Position numbers and translations under genes: made by a program. Shown in pieces: positions 1 through 8,098 of a stretch of 55,522 nucleotides of DNA; the stretch's first letter is position 1, and the number at the start of each line of letters is the position of its first letter. The DNA is from a virus. Where the stretch lies: IMG/VR virus record IMGVR_UViG_3300010885_071562, positions 1 through 55,522 of that record; one strand, written 5' to 3'. Below the pieces are notes generated by a model. It was not told the origin of the DNA. It saw nothing but the letters and a program-made list of their open reading frames with translations, and made no database searches.

Positions 1-479
1 GCCTCATCGATGATCAGAAGTGAGAGTGCTTCAGATCGTCCTGCGTCTTCGGAGGTGGGAACAGCCTTGATGATGGACCCGTTCGAGAACTCTATCGCCT
101 GCTTTGAGCTATTCGTTATCTTCGGAATGATGAGCCAATCAGGAAGGTTCTCAATCATCGTCCTCACCTTACGAACAAAGTTCTGGGCAACCGCCATCTT
201 GGTGGCGATGATGAGGATGTTCTTTTCCTTGTAGAAGATCGCTCTCCATACTGCAAATGCCGCAGTAATGGTCGAGAGTCCAAGCTGCCTGCTCTTCAGA
301 ACAATGTTGAACCTGTGGTCAACAAAGTCCTTGACGCATTCATCCTGGAAAGGATATGTCCTGAATGGGACAAGTCCCCTCTCGGGGTGAGCAATCTTCA
401 GGTAAGTGTTGATGAAGTGTACGGGATCCTTTCCACAGCGGATGATCTCACGTAGCTGTGCATCCTTGGAGACTGGCAT
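1..479 (-). CDS. Terminase large subunit, T4 gp17-like (5' part; 3' end beyond window)
   Basis: ATP-driven DNA packaging motor and nuclease. I read this gene directly from the bases. An ATG at 477-479 opens a frame of about 159 codons that runs off the left edge, so only the N-terminal part of the ATPase is visible. It contains a gp17-style substrate-entry segment (LVPFRTYPFQ, about residues 36-45), a deviant Walker A (SRQLGLST, about 62-69) and a Walker B (LLIIDEA) at the edge of the window. The nuclease domain would lie beyond the edge. The start follows the TGA of the upstream gene by three bases. It is the last visible gene of the minus-strand run. T4 gp17 is about 610 aa, so roughly a quarter is seen. 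Family assignment is firm. Confidence 0.9.
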   Translation of the reverse strand, partial: MPVSKDAQLREIIRCGKDPVHFINTYLKIAHPERGLVPFRTYPFQDECVKDFVDHRFNIVLKSRQLGLSTITAAFAVWRAIFYKEKNILIIATKMAVAQNFVRKVRTMIENLPDWLIIPKITNSSKQAIEFSNGSIIKAVPTSEDAGRSEALSLLIIDE

Positions 480-482
480 CCA

Positions 483-848
483 TCACCCGACTTCAAGGTC
501 AACAAACCTTCTGTAGTATCCTGCCTTCCTTGGGCTGCTTGCTGTCGATACAATGATCTCGAAGGAATCGTTGGTGGACAACTCCTTCAGCTTCACAGAC
601 TCATTGGCAAGTTCCTTGAAGCGAACTCCCACCTTCTTGACGGCATCCTTCAGGATTGAGAGCGACCTGTCAGACTCACGAATCAGCTGTGGCCTCATTC
701 CTTCTGGTCCTGTGTAGTGGACGACAGAAGTGTATGTCAGGCGGAGCCTGTTTCCTGTGAAGTTCGAAGTGATGGAAGTCGTGCCATCGGTCGATCCCCT
801 CAGCTCCTCTAGGGCCTGTCCCATGGCATTTACCTGCTTGAAGTTCAT
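483..848 (-). CDS. Unknown 121-aa protein directly upstream of terminase
   Basis: Function not recognised. I chose the ATG at 848 over an in-frame upstream start at 959. The 848 start has a textbook ribosome site (GAGGAG, about 7 bases before it), whereas the longer form would overlap the previous gene by 64 bases. The protein begins MNFKQVNAMGQALEELRG and ends KAGYYRRFVDLEVG. It has a mixed charged and polar composition, a helical middle (about 60-95), and no signal peptide or membrane segment. Its place before the large terminase would suit a small terminase subunit, but I see no DNA-binding helix-turn-helix or coiled-coil pattern proving that. A packaging or neck role is only inferred. Confidence 0.7.
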   Translation of the reverse strand: MNFKQVNAMGQALEELRGSTDGTTSITSNFTGNRLRLTYTSVVHYTGPEGMRPQLIRESDRSLSILKDAVKKVGVRFKELANESVKLKELSTNDSFEIIVSTASSPRKAGYYRRFVDLEVG

Positions 849-895
849 TAGACTCTCCTCAACAATAAGTATCCTTCTCGAAGAGTCGGTGTAAT

Positions 896-1111
896 CTACG
901 ACTTCTTTAGCTTCGGTCTCCACCCAGAAATCCACTTTTCTCTGTTTGGATCTGCCCAAGACTCTTCACATGGCTTACAACAGTCACTTCTCTTGAATGA
1001 GAGTTCATCAATAAGCCCTGACATGACGCAATCACAAACAGGACAATAGAAGGGAACCTCAGACTTCTTGAGATCCCCGACTATTGCAACTTCCCTTCGA
1101 ATGCTATTCAT
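896..1111 (-). CDS. Small zinc-ribbon protein (71 aa)
   Basis: A short protein with two cysteine pairs likely to bind one zinc: CPVC at residues 23-26 (plus C28) and CC at 44-45 with C48. A tryptophan-rich tail follows (W52, W60, W64). The ATG overlaps the end of the Mre11-Rad50 gene by 8 bases, and the GAGG ribosome site lies inside that gene's last codons, so translation is probably coupled. The role is unknown. Small zinc ribbons of this kind are common in large T4-like phages and may bind nucleic acid or proteins. A 47-base gap separates it from the next gene. Confidence 0.8.
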   Translation of the reverse strand: MNSIRREVAIVGDLKKSEVPFYCPVCDCVMSGLIDELSFKRSDCCKPCEESWADPNREKWISGWRPKLKKS

Positions 1112-4100
1112 ACCTCACTTTAGCATCCTGTCCTGTTCTCGTAATCTCGATAACGTCATCGACTGATTCCTTGACGGCATCCACATGCGATATCACAAGG
1201 ATTGTCTTGAACCACTTCTTGAGAGAAGAGAGAAGTCGATTGCATGACTCGACTGATGTCTCATCAAGGGCACCGAAACCTTCATCGATAATGAGCATGT
1301 CAGTCTTTGGAAGGGACGAGATGTTGATGAGTGCGACCCGAAGGGCAAGGGATCCAAGCATCTTTTCCATTCCGGAACCAAGCTCTATCGGTCGACGAGA
1401 GTCACCGTAGTCAAGAAAGACCTCGAGATCAGTCGATCCTTCTTCAGACTCGAGTACAACCGTGAATCCAGCAACTCCCTGTAGGATGCTGGACATTTCT
1501 GAATTGATCCTGGGCAGCTCGGATGAGATGATGTTGAGAGGGATTCCGTCCTTGCCATATGCGGCGAGGAGTTTCTCGTAGACCCTCCACTTCTTCCTGT
1601 TCTCCTCGAACTTCAGCTTCTCATTTTCGAGGTCAGCTACCCTGTTTGTGTTCATGCCAATCGACCTGTTGTCATCCTTGAGACGAACATCCCAGGACTT
1701 TATCTGAGCATTGAGGGTACTGATCTTGTCCTTGAGCTCACTCATTGCGTTGGCTTCATCACCATCCACGACTCGAAGCTTCATGGACTCAAGCTCATTC
1801 CTGAGAGTTGCGAGCTTCTTTACTGCGGACGAATGCTTTGTGCTCAGGAGCTCGACCTGAGATTCGAGTGTCGACACATTTCCCTTGTACTCAATCTCCT
1901 TCTTGAGGATGTCTTCGTACCTCTTGACCTTGGACTCGATCGAAGACTCAGCATACTTCCTGAGTGCATTTCTGGAGTTTTTGAGTTCCTCTTGAAGCCT
2001 CTCTATCGATTGCTGCTGTTCAGCGATCTTCGCCTTGTCCTTGTGAGAGTCCTTGATGAACTTACACGTTGGGTATGCATCGCCGCATGGGACCTCGTTC
2101 AACTTTGAGGCTGACCTCTCACGAGCCTTCAGAAGCTCCTTCTCCCTTTCGATGTTACTCTCGATCAGGGCTACGCTCTTGTCGAGTCCTCGCATCTCGA
2201 CCAACTGGTTGCGAAGATCCTCAATTGGAAAGTTGTTCTTCAGATCATCGATCTTGACAAGCTTTGCCTTGAGATCTTCGATGTTGTTTCGAGTCTCATT
2301 GAGCTTGTCATCGTAGGACGAGATCAGTTCCTCTGTGGAGGCAATCTCCTTTTCCTTTTCGACTACATCGTGAGATGTGACCTGATCTCGATCCTTGTGC
2401 GTGAGGAGTTCGACATTCAGGCTCTCGACTTCCTTTCGATGAGACTCAATCTTGGTCCTCAGCTCCTCAGCCTCATGCTCCATCCTGATAAGTTCAGTCT
2501 TTGCAATAGCGATGAGTCCGTCGTAGTCCTTGTTCGGTGAAAGCTTCATGAAGCTCTTGAGGTGATTGGACTCCTCCTTCAGACTTACGAGGACCTTGTC
2601 AAAGACATTGAGGTCAAGGAAGTTTCCGAGGTAGATCTTCCTTGCTGTGGCCTTCTCCTTGATGAAAGTGTTCATCTCACCTTGGGAAGCGAAGGATGTC
2701 AGAAGGAAATCCTCGGCTGAACCCACGAGTGATTGCAGCAGCTTATCAGAGTCTCTCCGTTGTTCTCCGCTAAAGTCGATATGGTTTCCATCCTTATCGA
2801 CTCCAAAGATGTTCAGATGTGTTCCTGCTGATACTTGTCCACGCTTGTTCGTGTGCTTGGTCGTCTGGCGCTCGATGACATAATCGTTGCCATCGATGTT
2901 CACTTCACACTTGACTCGACAGTATCCCTTTCGGGTATTGACGATGTTGATGTTCTTGATGTTGCCACGGTCAGACCCATTGAAAAGCCCGTACATCAGA
3001 GTGCCAGGGATCGAGGACTTTCCAGTCCTGTTCTGTCCAAACAGTCCCACAACTCCGTTGAGGTTTGAGAAGTTGATGAGGTTCTCCTTGCCATAGGCGA
3101 AGGTGTTGTCCCAGTCCATCGACTTCATAGACCACTTCACATTGCGAGGTGAGTCATCCGACTCAATTCCCTTGAGGTGCTTGTCAACGAGGTCCTCCAT
3201 CACCTTGAGATCTTCCTCATCAAACTTCTCCTTGTCAAGGAACTTCCTCACAAGCTTCTTGTGAACTTCCGGATCTCGAAGGTTCTCTCTCTCAATCTTT
3301 TCATCAGCAAGGCCGAGCTTCTCGGCATCCCTATTGTTCTCCCACTTCCAGACTATCTCACTTGCCGACAGCTCTTCCTTCAGGGCTGCCGCCATTGACT
3401 TGATCTCTTCCTGCAGGAGGTGAGTGTCAACAGCAATCCTGAAACGGGCACCGTTCATGCCAACGCATTCTGAAAGGGTGTCGATGACACTGCCCTTCCA
3501 ACGAATCGTCACGTAGGGTGAATCATTCTTGAGCTCATGGAATGTGACATCAAAGTCATTCTCAGATCGAATCTTCCAGAGGAGAAATCCCTTGTCCTGA
3601 GACTCACCATAGTTCTGCTGGATGGTTGAACCTGGATATGCGAATCGATTCTCCCTGTCCAGGAACTGTCGACGGTGAATGTCACCGAACATTCCGAACT
3701 GGAATCCGCTGAACAGGTTCATGTCGTTGTCGGACTCGCACTCATAGTCAACGTCTGTGAGTGCTCCACGAAGAGACCCGTGGTAAAGGGCAATGTTCAC
3801 CCTCCCAGGATGTGGTACGACATTGTCCCATCGCTCCTCATCGAAGCATGAGAAGTTTCCCCATGAGATCGGGACGCTGAATCGATCATCATCGAATGTC
3901 CCTGAATCCTTGTAAAGTGTGATTCTGGGATTCCTGAGAGCGTCAACTATTGGTGATATTGCATCCTGGCGATCCTTGTTGTTGATCAATCCATCGTGGT
4001 TTCCGAGGACCATGACAACAGGAGCAATCTTCGCCATTGACTCGAACCACCACGTGAGGCAGTCGATAAGCTCAGGTGAGATTCCTTGAGTCTTGGAATG

Positions 4101-4307
4101 GACGATATCACCGCCAATCAGAATACAATCGACTTCTTCCTTCTTGACCTTCTCAAGGAACTTGGTGAACACCTTTCGGTACTCATCGTGGCGGCTCAGC
4201 CCACGCCAGTGGACGTCTGCAATGTGAGCAATCTTTACCTGATTCAAAGGATTGACCCCGAAGAAATTGTTGAGATTAGGAAGTGAAGACGATTGTTGAG
4301 TGACCAC
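1104..4307 (-). CDS. Fused Mre11-Rad50 (SbcD-SbcC, gp47-gp46) recombination nuclease/ATPase
   Basis: A single 1067-aa chain that joins both subunits of the double-strand-break processing complex. The N-terminal half has the Mre11 metallophosphoesterase motifs: D31/H33 in HIADVHW, GGDIVH (65-70), LGNHD (101-105), YHGS (175-178), GDIH (208-211) and AYPGSTIQQNYGE. The Rad50 half starts near 390, with Walker A GQNRTGKSS (424-432), coiled coils from about 575 to 900, cysteines C741 and C748 at the hook apex, a signature segment GSGMEK (977-982), Walker B LIIDEG (1005-1010) and an H-loop histidine near 1041. Start: GTG at 4307, preceded by GAGAGA; no ATG lies near the conserved N terminus. It overlaps the primase gene by 64 bases. 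In T4 these are two genes (47 and 46). Function in recombination-dependent replication and end resection follows from the family. Confidence 0.93.
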   Translation of the reverse strand: MVTQQSSSLPNLNNFFGVNPLNQVKIAHIADVHWRGLSRHDEYRKVFTKFLEKVKKEEVDCILIGGDIVHSKTQGISPELIDCLTWWFESMAKIAPVVMVLGNHDGLINNKDRQDAISPIVDALRNPRITLYKDSGTFDDDRFSVPISWGNFSCFDEERWDNVVPHPGRVNIALYHGSLRGALTDVDYECESDNDMNLFSGFQFGMFGDIHRRQFLDRENRFAYPGSTIQQNYGESQDKGFLLWKIRSENDFDVTFHELKNDSPYVTIRWKGSVIDTLSECVGMNGARFRIAVDTHLLQEEIKSMAAALKEELSASEIVWKWENNRDAEKLGLADEKIERENLRDPEVHKKLVRKFLDKEKFDEEDLKVMEDLVDKHLKGIESDDSPRNVKWSMKSMDWDNTFAYGKENLINFSNLNGVVGLFGQNRTGKSSIPGTLMYGLFNGSDRGNIKNINIVNTRKGYCRVKCEVNIDGNDYVIERQTTKHTNKRGQVSAGTHLNIFGVDKDGNHIDFSGEQRRDSDKLLQSLVGSAEDFLLTSFASQGEMNTFIKEKATARKIYLGNFLDLNVFDKVLVSLKEESNHLKSFMKLSPNKDYDGLIAIAKTELIRMEHEAEELRTKIESHRKEVESLNVELLTHKDRDQVTSHDVVEKEKEIASTEELISSYDDKLNETRNNIEDLKAKLVKIDDLKNNFPIEDLRNQLVEMRGLDKSVALIESNIEREKELLKARERSASKLNEVPCGDAYPTCKFIKDSHKDKAKIAEQQQSIERLQEELKNSRNALRKYAESSIESKVKRYEDILKKEIEYKGNVSTLESQVELLSTKHSSAVKKLATLRNELESMKLRVVDGDEANAMSELKDKISTLNAQIKSWDVRLKDDNRSIGMNTNRVADLENEKLKFEENRKKWRVYEKLLAAYGKDGIPLNIISSELPRINSEMSSILQGVAGFTVVLESEEGSTDLEVFLDYGDSRRPIELGSGMEKMLGSLALRVALINISSLPKTDMLIIDEGFGALDETSVESCNRLLSSLKKWFKTILVISHVDAVKESVDDVIEITRTGQDAKVRYE

Positions 4308-5203
4308 TCTCTCGCTTCTTTCCTTGCGACCTTGATGAAGTCCCTGTCCATTTCACCGACGTCCTTGAAGTCGCCGGTATCAAGTATCCTCACAGGAACG
4401 TCATGTTCATAGAGTAGCTTAGCAATCTTGTGTTGCTTGGATTCTGCATCATCATCGAGTGCAAGAATGACAGGAGTCCTGTTGAGAGTAATCCGAGCAA
4501 AGAGGGCATGGTTCTTTGTGAGAGTTGATCCGAGAAGACAGGTCGTGTTCCCGTCAGCCCTAATCACGTCGAATGGCCCCTCGCATATCATCAGCTCTTC
4601 TTTCCAATCAATGTCAAGTTCATTGAAGACGATCTCACGCCTGTCAGGTCTTGGATTGAGATACCTTGGTTGAGTGTCCTTCTCAATAGTCCGCGATGTC
4701 CAGAAGTTGATCTTTCCGTCACAGTCGAAGGATGGAATGATGACTCTCCTTCGATTCTTACCGGACACACATGTGCCAAGGCGGAACCTCCACATGTCAG
4801 ACTTTGTGACTCCTCTTCGATCGAGATAGGATATCACGGCAGTGACGTCTGGATCTGAGCCCCAGTATTCGGCCAACATGAGGAATCCATCAGGAACCTT
4901 GACCTCTTCCTTCTTCGGAAGAGGGTCATCGATGAATGACTTTTCCTCGACAGCCTCAAACCTCTGTCGCCACTCAGGCAATGAAGAAGCTGCAAACTTC
5001 TTCAGGAGTGAGACTACACTTCCGCCCTTCACACCACAAACCCAACAGTGCCATCGACCGTCGTCAATCTTGATGGTAAGCTTCATCTTGTCATCATTGC
5101 AGGTTGGGCAATGGAAGCTTACGTTGACGCCGTCGTTCCCGACAGCACACTTGCCGAGGGACTTTCGAAGGAATGCTATCCGTTCATTTAGATCTATGAG
5201 CAC
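4244..5203 (-). CDS. DnaG-type primase with CHC2 zinc finger and Toprim domain
   Basis: Synthesises RNA primers for DNA replication. The 319-aa protein has an N-terminal zinc finger with C32/C35 and C53/C56 (CPTC and CWVC). A Toprim core follows: the glutamate in CEGPFD (E208) and the aspartates in ALDDDA (250-252) are the expected metal ligands, and YLNPRP (181-186) resembles the segment before the core in DnaG proteins. No helicase domain is attached, so a separate helicase is expected elsewhere in the genome. The start is GTG at 5203, 14 bases after the resolvase stop, with no strong ribosome site. The C-terminal end overlaps the fused Mre11-Rad50 gene. It is shorter than bacterial DnaG (about 580 aa), similar to phage primases such as T4 gp61 (342 aa). 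Confidence 0.9.
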   Translation of the reverse strand: MLIDLNERIAFLRKSLGKCAVGNDGVNVSFHCPTCNDDKMKLTIKIDDGRWHCWVCGVKGGSVVSLLKKFAASSLPEWRQRFEAVEEKSFIDDPLPKKEEVKVPDGFLMLAEYWGSDPDVTAVISYLDRRGVTKSDMWRFRLGTCVSGKNRRRVIIPSFDCDGKINFWTSRTIEKDTQPRYLNPRPDRREIVFNELDIDWKEELMICEGPFDVIRADGNTTCLLGSTLTKNHALFARITLNRTPVILALDDDAESKQHKIAKLLYEHDVPVRILDTGDFKDVGEMDRDFIKVARKEAREWSLNNRLHFLISTISSGSIL

Positions 5204-5217
5204 GATTCATTCTAACA

Positions 5218-5754
5218 TCAAGTCTCGACATGGATAAGCAAGCCAGCCTTTGCCATGACATATGCGTCAGCAGCATCATCAGTTCCGTGGTCGAGGACGA
5301 CCTCACCCTTTCTCTTGCCGGTCTTGATGACCCGTGTCGGAAAGTTATAGTCGGGCTCCTGGACTCTCAGCCATGCGATGACGGCCTGCTTCGGGTCTTG
5401 GCCCTTGTCTATCTTCACACCGACCTTTGATCGAGCAGTCCTCACTGGAATGATTGTGGGCTTCACTCCAAAGACCTCATATGCCTTGTTTGAGATGATG
5501 CCATTGAACCTCGCAAGTGTGATGAGAGTGTTAGCAGAGGAGGCACCAGCCCTGAATCCCAACATGTTCTGCTCTACAAAGATGTGTGTGGGCTTCACAT
5601 CAAGGCACTTCAACACTGCAGAGACAGCATCACACTTCTCATACAGGTCAGGAAGGTGTGAGAGCCCAACGGCTCCCATGCTCACGAGCTTTCCATTCGT
5701 ATCAATGATCGACCATCCGGTGCTGGATGTCGATATGTCTAGTCCCAGAATCAT
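5218..5754 (-). CDS. RuvC-like Holliday junction resolvase
   Basis: An RNase H-fold endonuclease predicted to cut Holliday junctions and branched DNA before packaging. With ATG at 5754 the protein is 178 aa. A TTG two codons upstream is possible but less likely. The acidic catalytic set is visible: D6 in GLDISTSSTGW, E61 in FVEQ, and D159/D160/D163 in HGTDDAADAY near the C terminus. T4 uses an unrelated enzyme (endonuclease VII, gp49), so this is a replacement of the usual T4 solution, as seen in other large phages. It sits between the last tail gene and the primase, heading a replication/repair group. Confidence 0.9.
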   Translation of the reverse strand: MILGLDISTSSTGWSIIDTNGKLVSMGAVGLSHLPDLYEKCDAVSAVLKCLDVKPTHIFVEQNMLGFRAGASSANTLITLARFNGIISNKAYEVFGVKPTIIPVRTARSKVGVKIDKGQDPKQAVIAWLRVQEPDYNFPTRVIKTGKRKGEVVLDHGTDDAADAYVMAKAGLLIHVET

Positions 5755-5779
5755 GTTCAATGGTAATAGGATCTCAAGA

Positions 5780-8089
5780 TCAGAAATCGAACTTTACCCT
5801 GAACATTACACGGTCTCTGTCTCTCTTCTGGACTGGCTGGGCAAGAGTCGCCTTTGCAACAACATTGAGGTACTCATCATGGAAGTTCACTGTGTCAACC
5901 ATCACGAATGAGTCGGACTTGTCATTTGCATAGTCTGAAGCTGTGAGTGGCATCCAGCTTGGATTTGAACTTGAGTTGGCCGTCCAAGCAGGTATGATAG
6001 CCTGCATCTCCAATACGTTGACGGGTTGCTCACCCTTCATCTCAACTTGAAACTGACTCTTGCCGAAGAAGTCGCCAAGTGAAGGATTGGTGACGCATGC
6101 AACTCCCTCATCATACAGAACTATTCCGCACACTGACCATATGGGATGTGGACCATCACAGTCCGCCCTGTAAAGAGTGCCGTATCCGTTGTCCTTCAGT
6201 GTGATTGACTGCCCTGAGCCTGTCATCACGCTGTCCTTGAGCATGTAGGACCCAGGGTGGATCCTCACTCCGTAGAACAGGTTCGATGCGTCATAGAACG
6301 AAACAAGGTTGGATGACGGGTCCATCGTCCTCTGCAGGATTGTGAGGTTCGATGTGGGCGATCCTGACATGTTCTCAGGTGATGAGCCTGCAATCTGGTC
6401 GAAGAAGCTTCCGCTCTGCTGCGTGAGTCCCCTGAATATCGATCCTGTCGATATCACGTTATTCAGATTGACGAACGAGAGATCCTCGACTCCCATATCA
6501 TTCTTGAACAGAGCTGAGAGGAATGAGGATCCTGTTGACACATTGCTGAAGTTGGGAACAAACTTTCCGTTGTCATTCGGAAGTATGAGGTAGTTCCTGC
6601 CAACAATTGAACCTGTTCTCATCATGACATCGTTAGCTGTGATGACAGGAATCTGATTGGTTGTGATGTCGCTTGATGTGAGGAACATGAGCCTTGGGTA
6701 GCTTCCTCTCACCAACTCTCTCAGGTGATTCTCAACGTTGATCTCATGGCCTCCAACTCCAAAGCTCATGGTGACGTTGAACGGTGTGTCAGTCTTTGAA
6801 AGCTTGTAGGAGAAGGGGGTCTCAAGAACCTTCCTCGTTCTAGACTCTCTCGTAAAGTGAGGAGGAAGGTAGAAGGCCAGAGAATCGGATCCAGAGTAAT
6901 AGAAAGACTTTGATCCTGATGATATCGCGGCTGTGCTCAGGAACTTCTTCCAGATCCTCAGTTCATGAACTTCTGCCCTGAGTGGGTGCCTCATCTTCCA
7001 TGAAGTCGGATCGTAGTCATCGGATATGCTCAGGTCATTCTGTACGCCTTCATACAGCACAGCGTTCGTATTGAAGAAGTGACTTACACCGCCACCTGGT
7101 GAGTTCACACCTTCAAAGAAGTTTCCAATGAAGAGTGCATTCGGGTCATCAAGTGGTGAGAAGCTTGTCTGAGATATGCTGGAGGATGGGACAATGAAAG
7201 TTCCGGCGCTCACTCCGTCTATCGAAAATGTTCCTGTTCCGAAGTTCGTAGTCTGGCTTCCCCAACGAATTGCAATATGGTGCCAGTTGTTGTAACGAAG
7301 CAGAGGAGATGACTCGAAGATCATGTCCTGTGGGAATGGACGCTGGTTGTTCGTGAGTCCAAGAGTGACCTGGCTCGGCGGAACCTCAGCAGATTGTGAG
7401 AGCTGCAGGAGTATCTTGAATTCTGTTGGTCGCCCGAGTGAGTCTGCCCTTGAACCTGAGACGAGGGACACTGCAAATGATGAACTCACATGCATGATGG
7501 TACCAGCATTGTAACTTGTTCCATCACCAAGGCCTGTCGGCTTCACATAGAACTCTATCGTGAAGGGACCTGATGGCGTATAGACTCCGTAGCCGTCTGA
7601 TCCTGCAGGGTTTGAGTAGATGAGTGAGGCTGAGGTTGGCAGTCCACTTGAACTAAAGAAGTTCAGGCAAGAATAGTTCGTGTAGCCCCAGTTGATCTTC
7701 GGACTTCCTGTCCTGTAGTACGGAATGAGTCTGTCCTTGAAGATGAGTTTTCTCTGTGTGTCACTATTGAGTGAGACAGGAGGCTCAAACCTCAGAATCT
7801 CCATCGACTTCAACTGTCGAGGAGTCACTCCAATGGAATTCACTGATTCCAGGTAGTCTTCCATCAGCTCAAGTGAGCCGCTTGACTTCTTCGCATCCTC
7901 AAGGATAGAGTCTGCTGTCCTGTCTCCAAAGCTTTCCGTGAATGCAGGAGACTTCTCAGTTGTCGAAACACGTGGGTAGACTCGGACAGAGCCTGTCACT
8001 CCAGACGAAGATGAAGTGAAAGTCCTGACCGGTCTTGCGACAACGGTGAAATTCTCGAAGTAGTCCGATGTGGCCCTGATGAGGGACAT
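5780..8089 (-). CDS. Large tail/baseplate-peripheral protein with LamG-like domain
   Basis: A 769-aa structural protein, probably on the outside of the tail or baseplate. Residues about 170-400 look like a LamG/concanavalin-A-like lectin domain: GPFTIEFYVKP, then YNNWHHIAIRWG, a small bridging strand with FSIDG, and a closing strand EVHELRIWKKF. The C-terminal region (about 560-769) resembles the C-terminal part of the next-upstream protein (8099-9361): both have a GI.xYDxGVA/IA-type strand, an SNP(S/T) segment and a terminal RVKFDF / RVRLDF. It starts 9 bases after the upstream stop, behind a GGGGGA ribosome site. The composition is Ser/Gly/Thr-rich with no signal peptide or membrane segment. 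Exact position in the virion is unknown. Confidence 0.85.
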   Translation of the reverse strand: MSLIRATSDYFENFTVVARPVRTFTSSSSGVTGSVRVYPRVSTTEKSPAFTESFGDRTADSILEDAKKSSGSLELMEDYLESVNSIGVTPRQLKSMEILRFEPPVSLNSDTQRKLIFKDRLIPYYRTGSPKINWGYTNYSCLNFFSSSGLPTSASLIYSNPAGSDGYGVYTPSGPFTIEFYVKPTGLGDGTSYNAGTIMHVSSSFAVSLVSGSRADSLGRPTEFKILLQLSQSAEVPPSQVTLGLTNNQRPFPQDMIFESSPLLRYNNWHHIAIRWGSQTTNFGTGTFSIDGVSAGTFIVPSSSISQTSFSPLDDPNALFIGNFFEGVNSPGGGVSHFFNTNAVLYEGVQNDLSISDDYDPTSWKMRHPLRAEVHELRIWKKFLSTAAISSGSKSFYYSGSDSLAFYLPPHFTRESRTRKVLETPFSYKLSKTDTPFNVTMSFGVGGHEINVENHLRELVRGSYPRLMFLTSSDITTNQIPVITANDVMMRTGSIVGRNYLILPNDNGKFVPNFSNVSTGSSFLSALFKNDMGVEDLSFVNLNNVISTGSIFRGLTQQSGSFFDQIAGSSPENMSGSPTSNLTILQRTMDPSSNLVSFYDASNLFYGVRIHPGSYMLKDSVMTGSGQSITLKDNGYGTLYRADCDGPHPIWSVCGIVLYDEGVACVTNPSLGDFFGKSQFQVEMKGEQPVNVLEMQAIIPAWTANSSSNPSWMPLTASDYANDKSDSFVMVDTVNFHDEYLNVVAKATLAQPVQKRDRDRVMFRVKFDF

Positions 8090-8098
8090 TGATCCCCC

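Noticed and set aside
5209-5217. TGTTAGAAT, like an extended -10 promoter (TGnTATAAT), before the primase; the same 9 bases at 38018-38026 before the Cas4-like nuclease
   Set aside because: In both places transcription would begin almost at the start codon, leaving no room for a ribosome site, and no -35 element is visible. Two copies in 55 kb of this composition could be chance.
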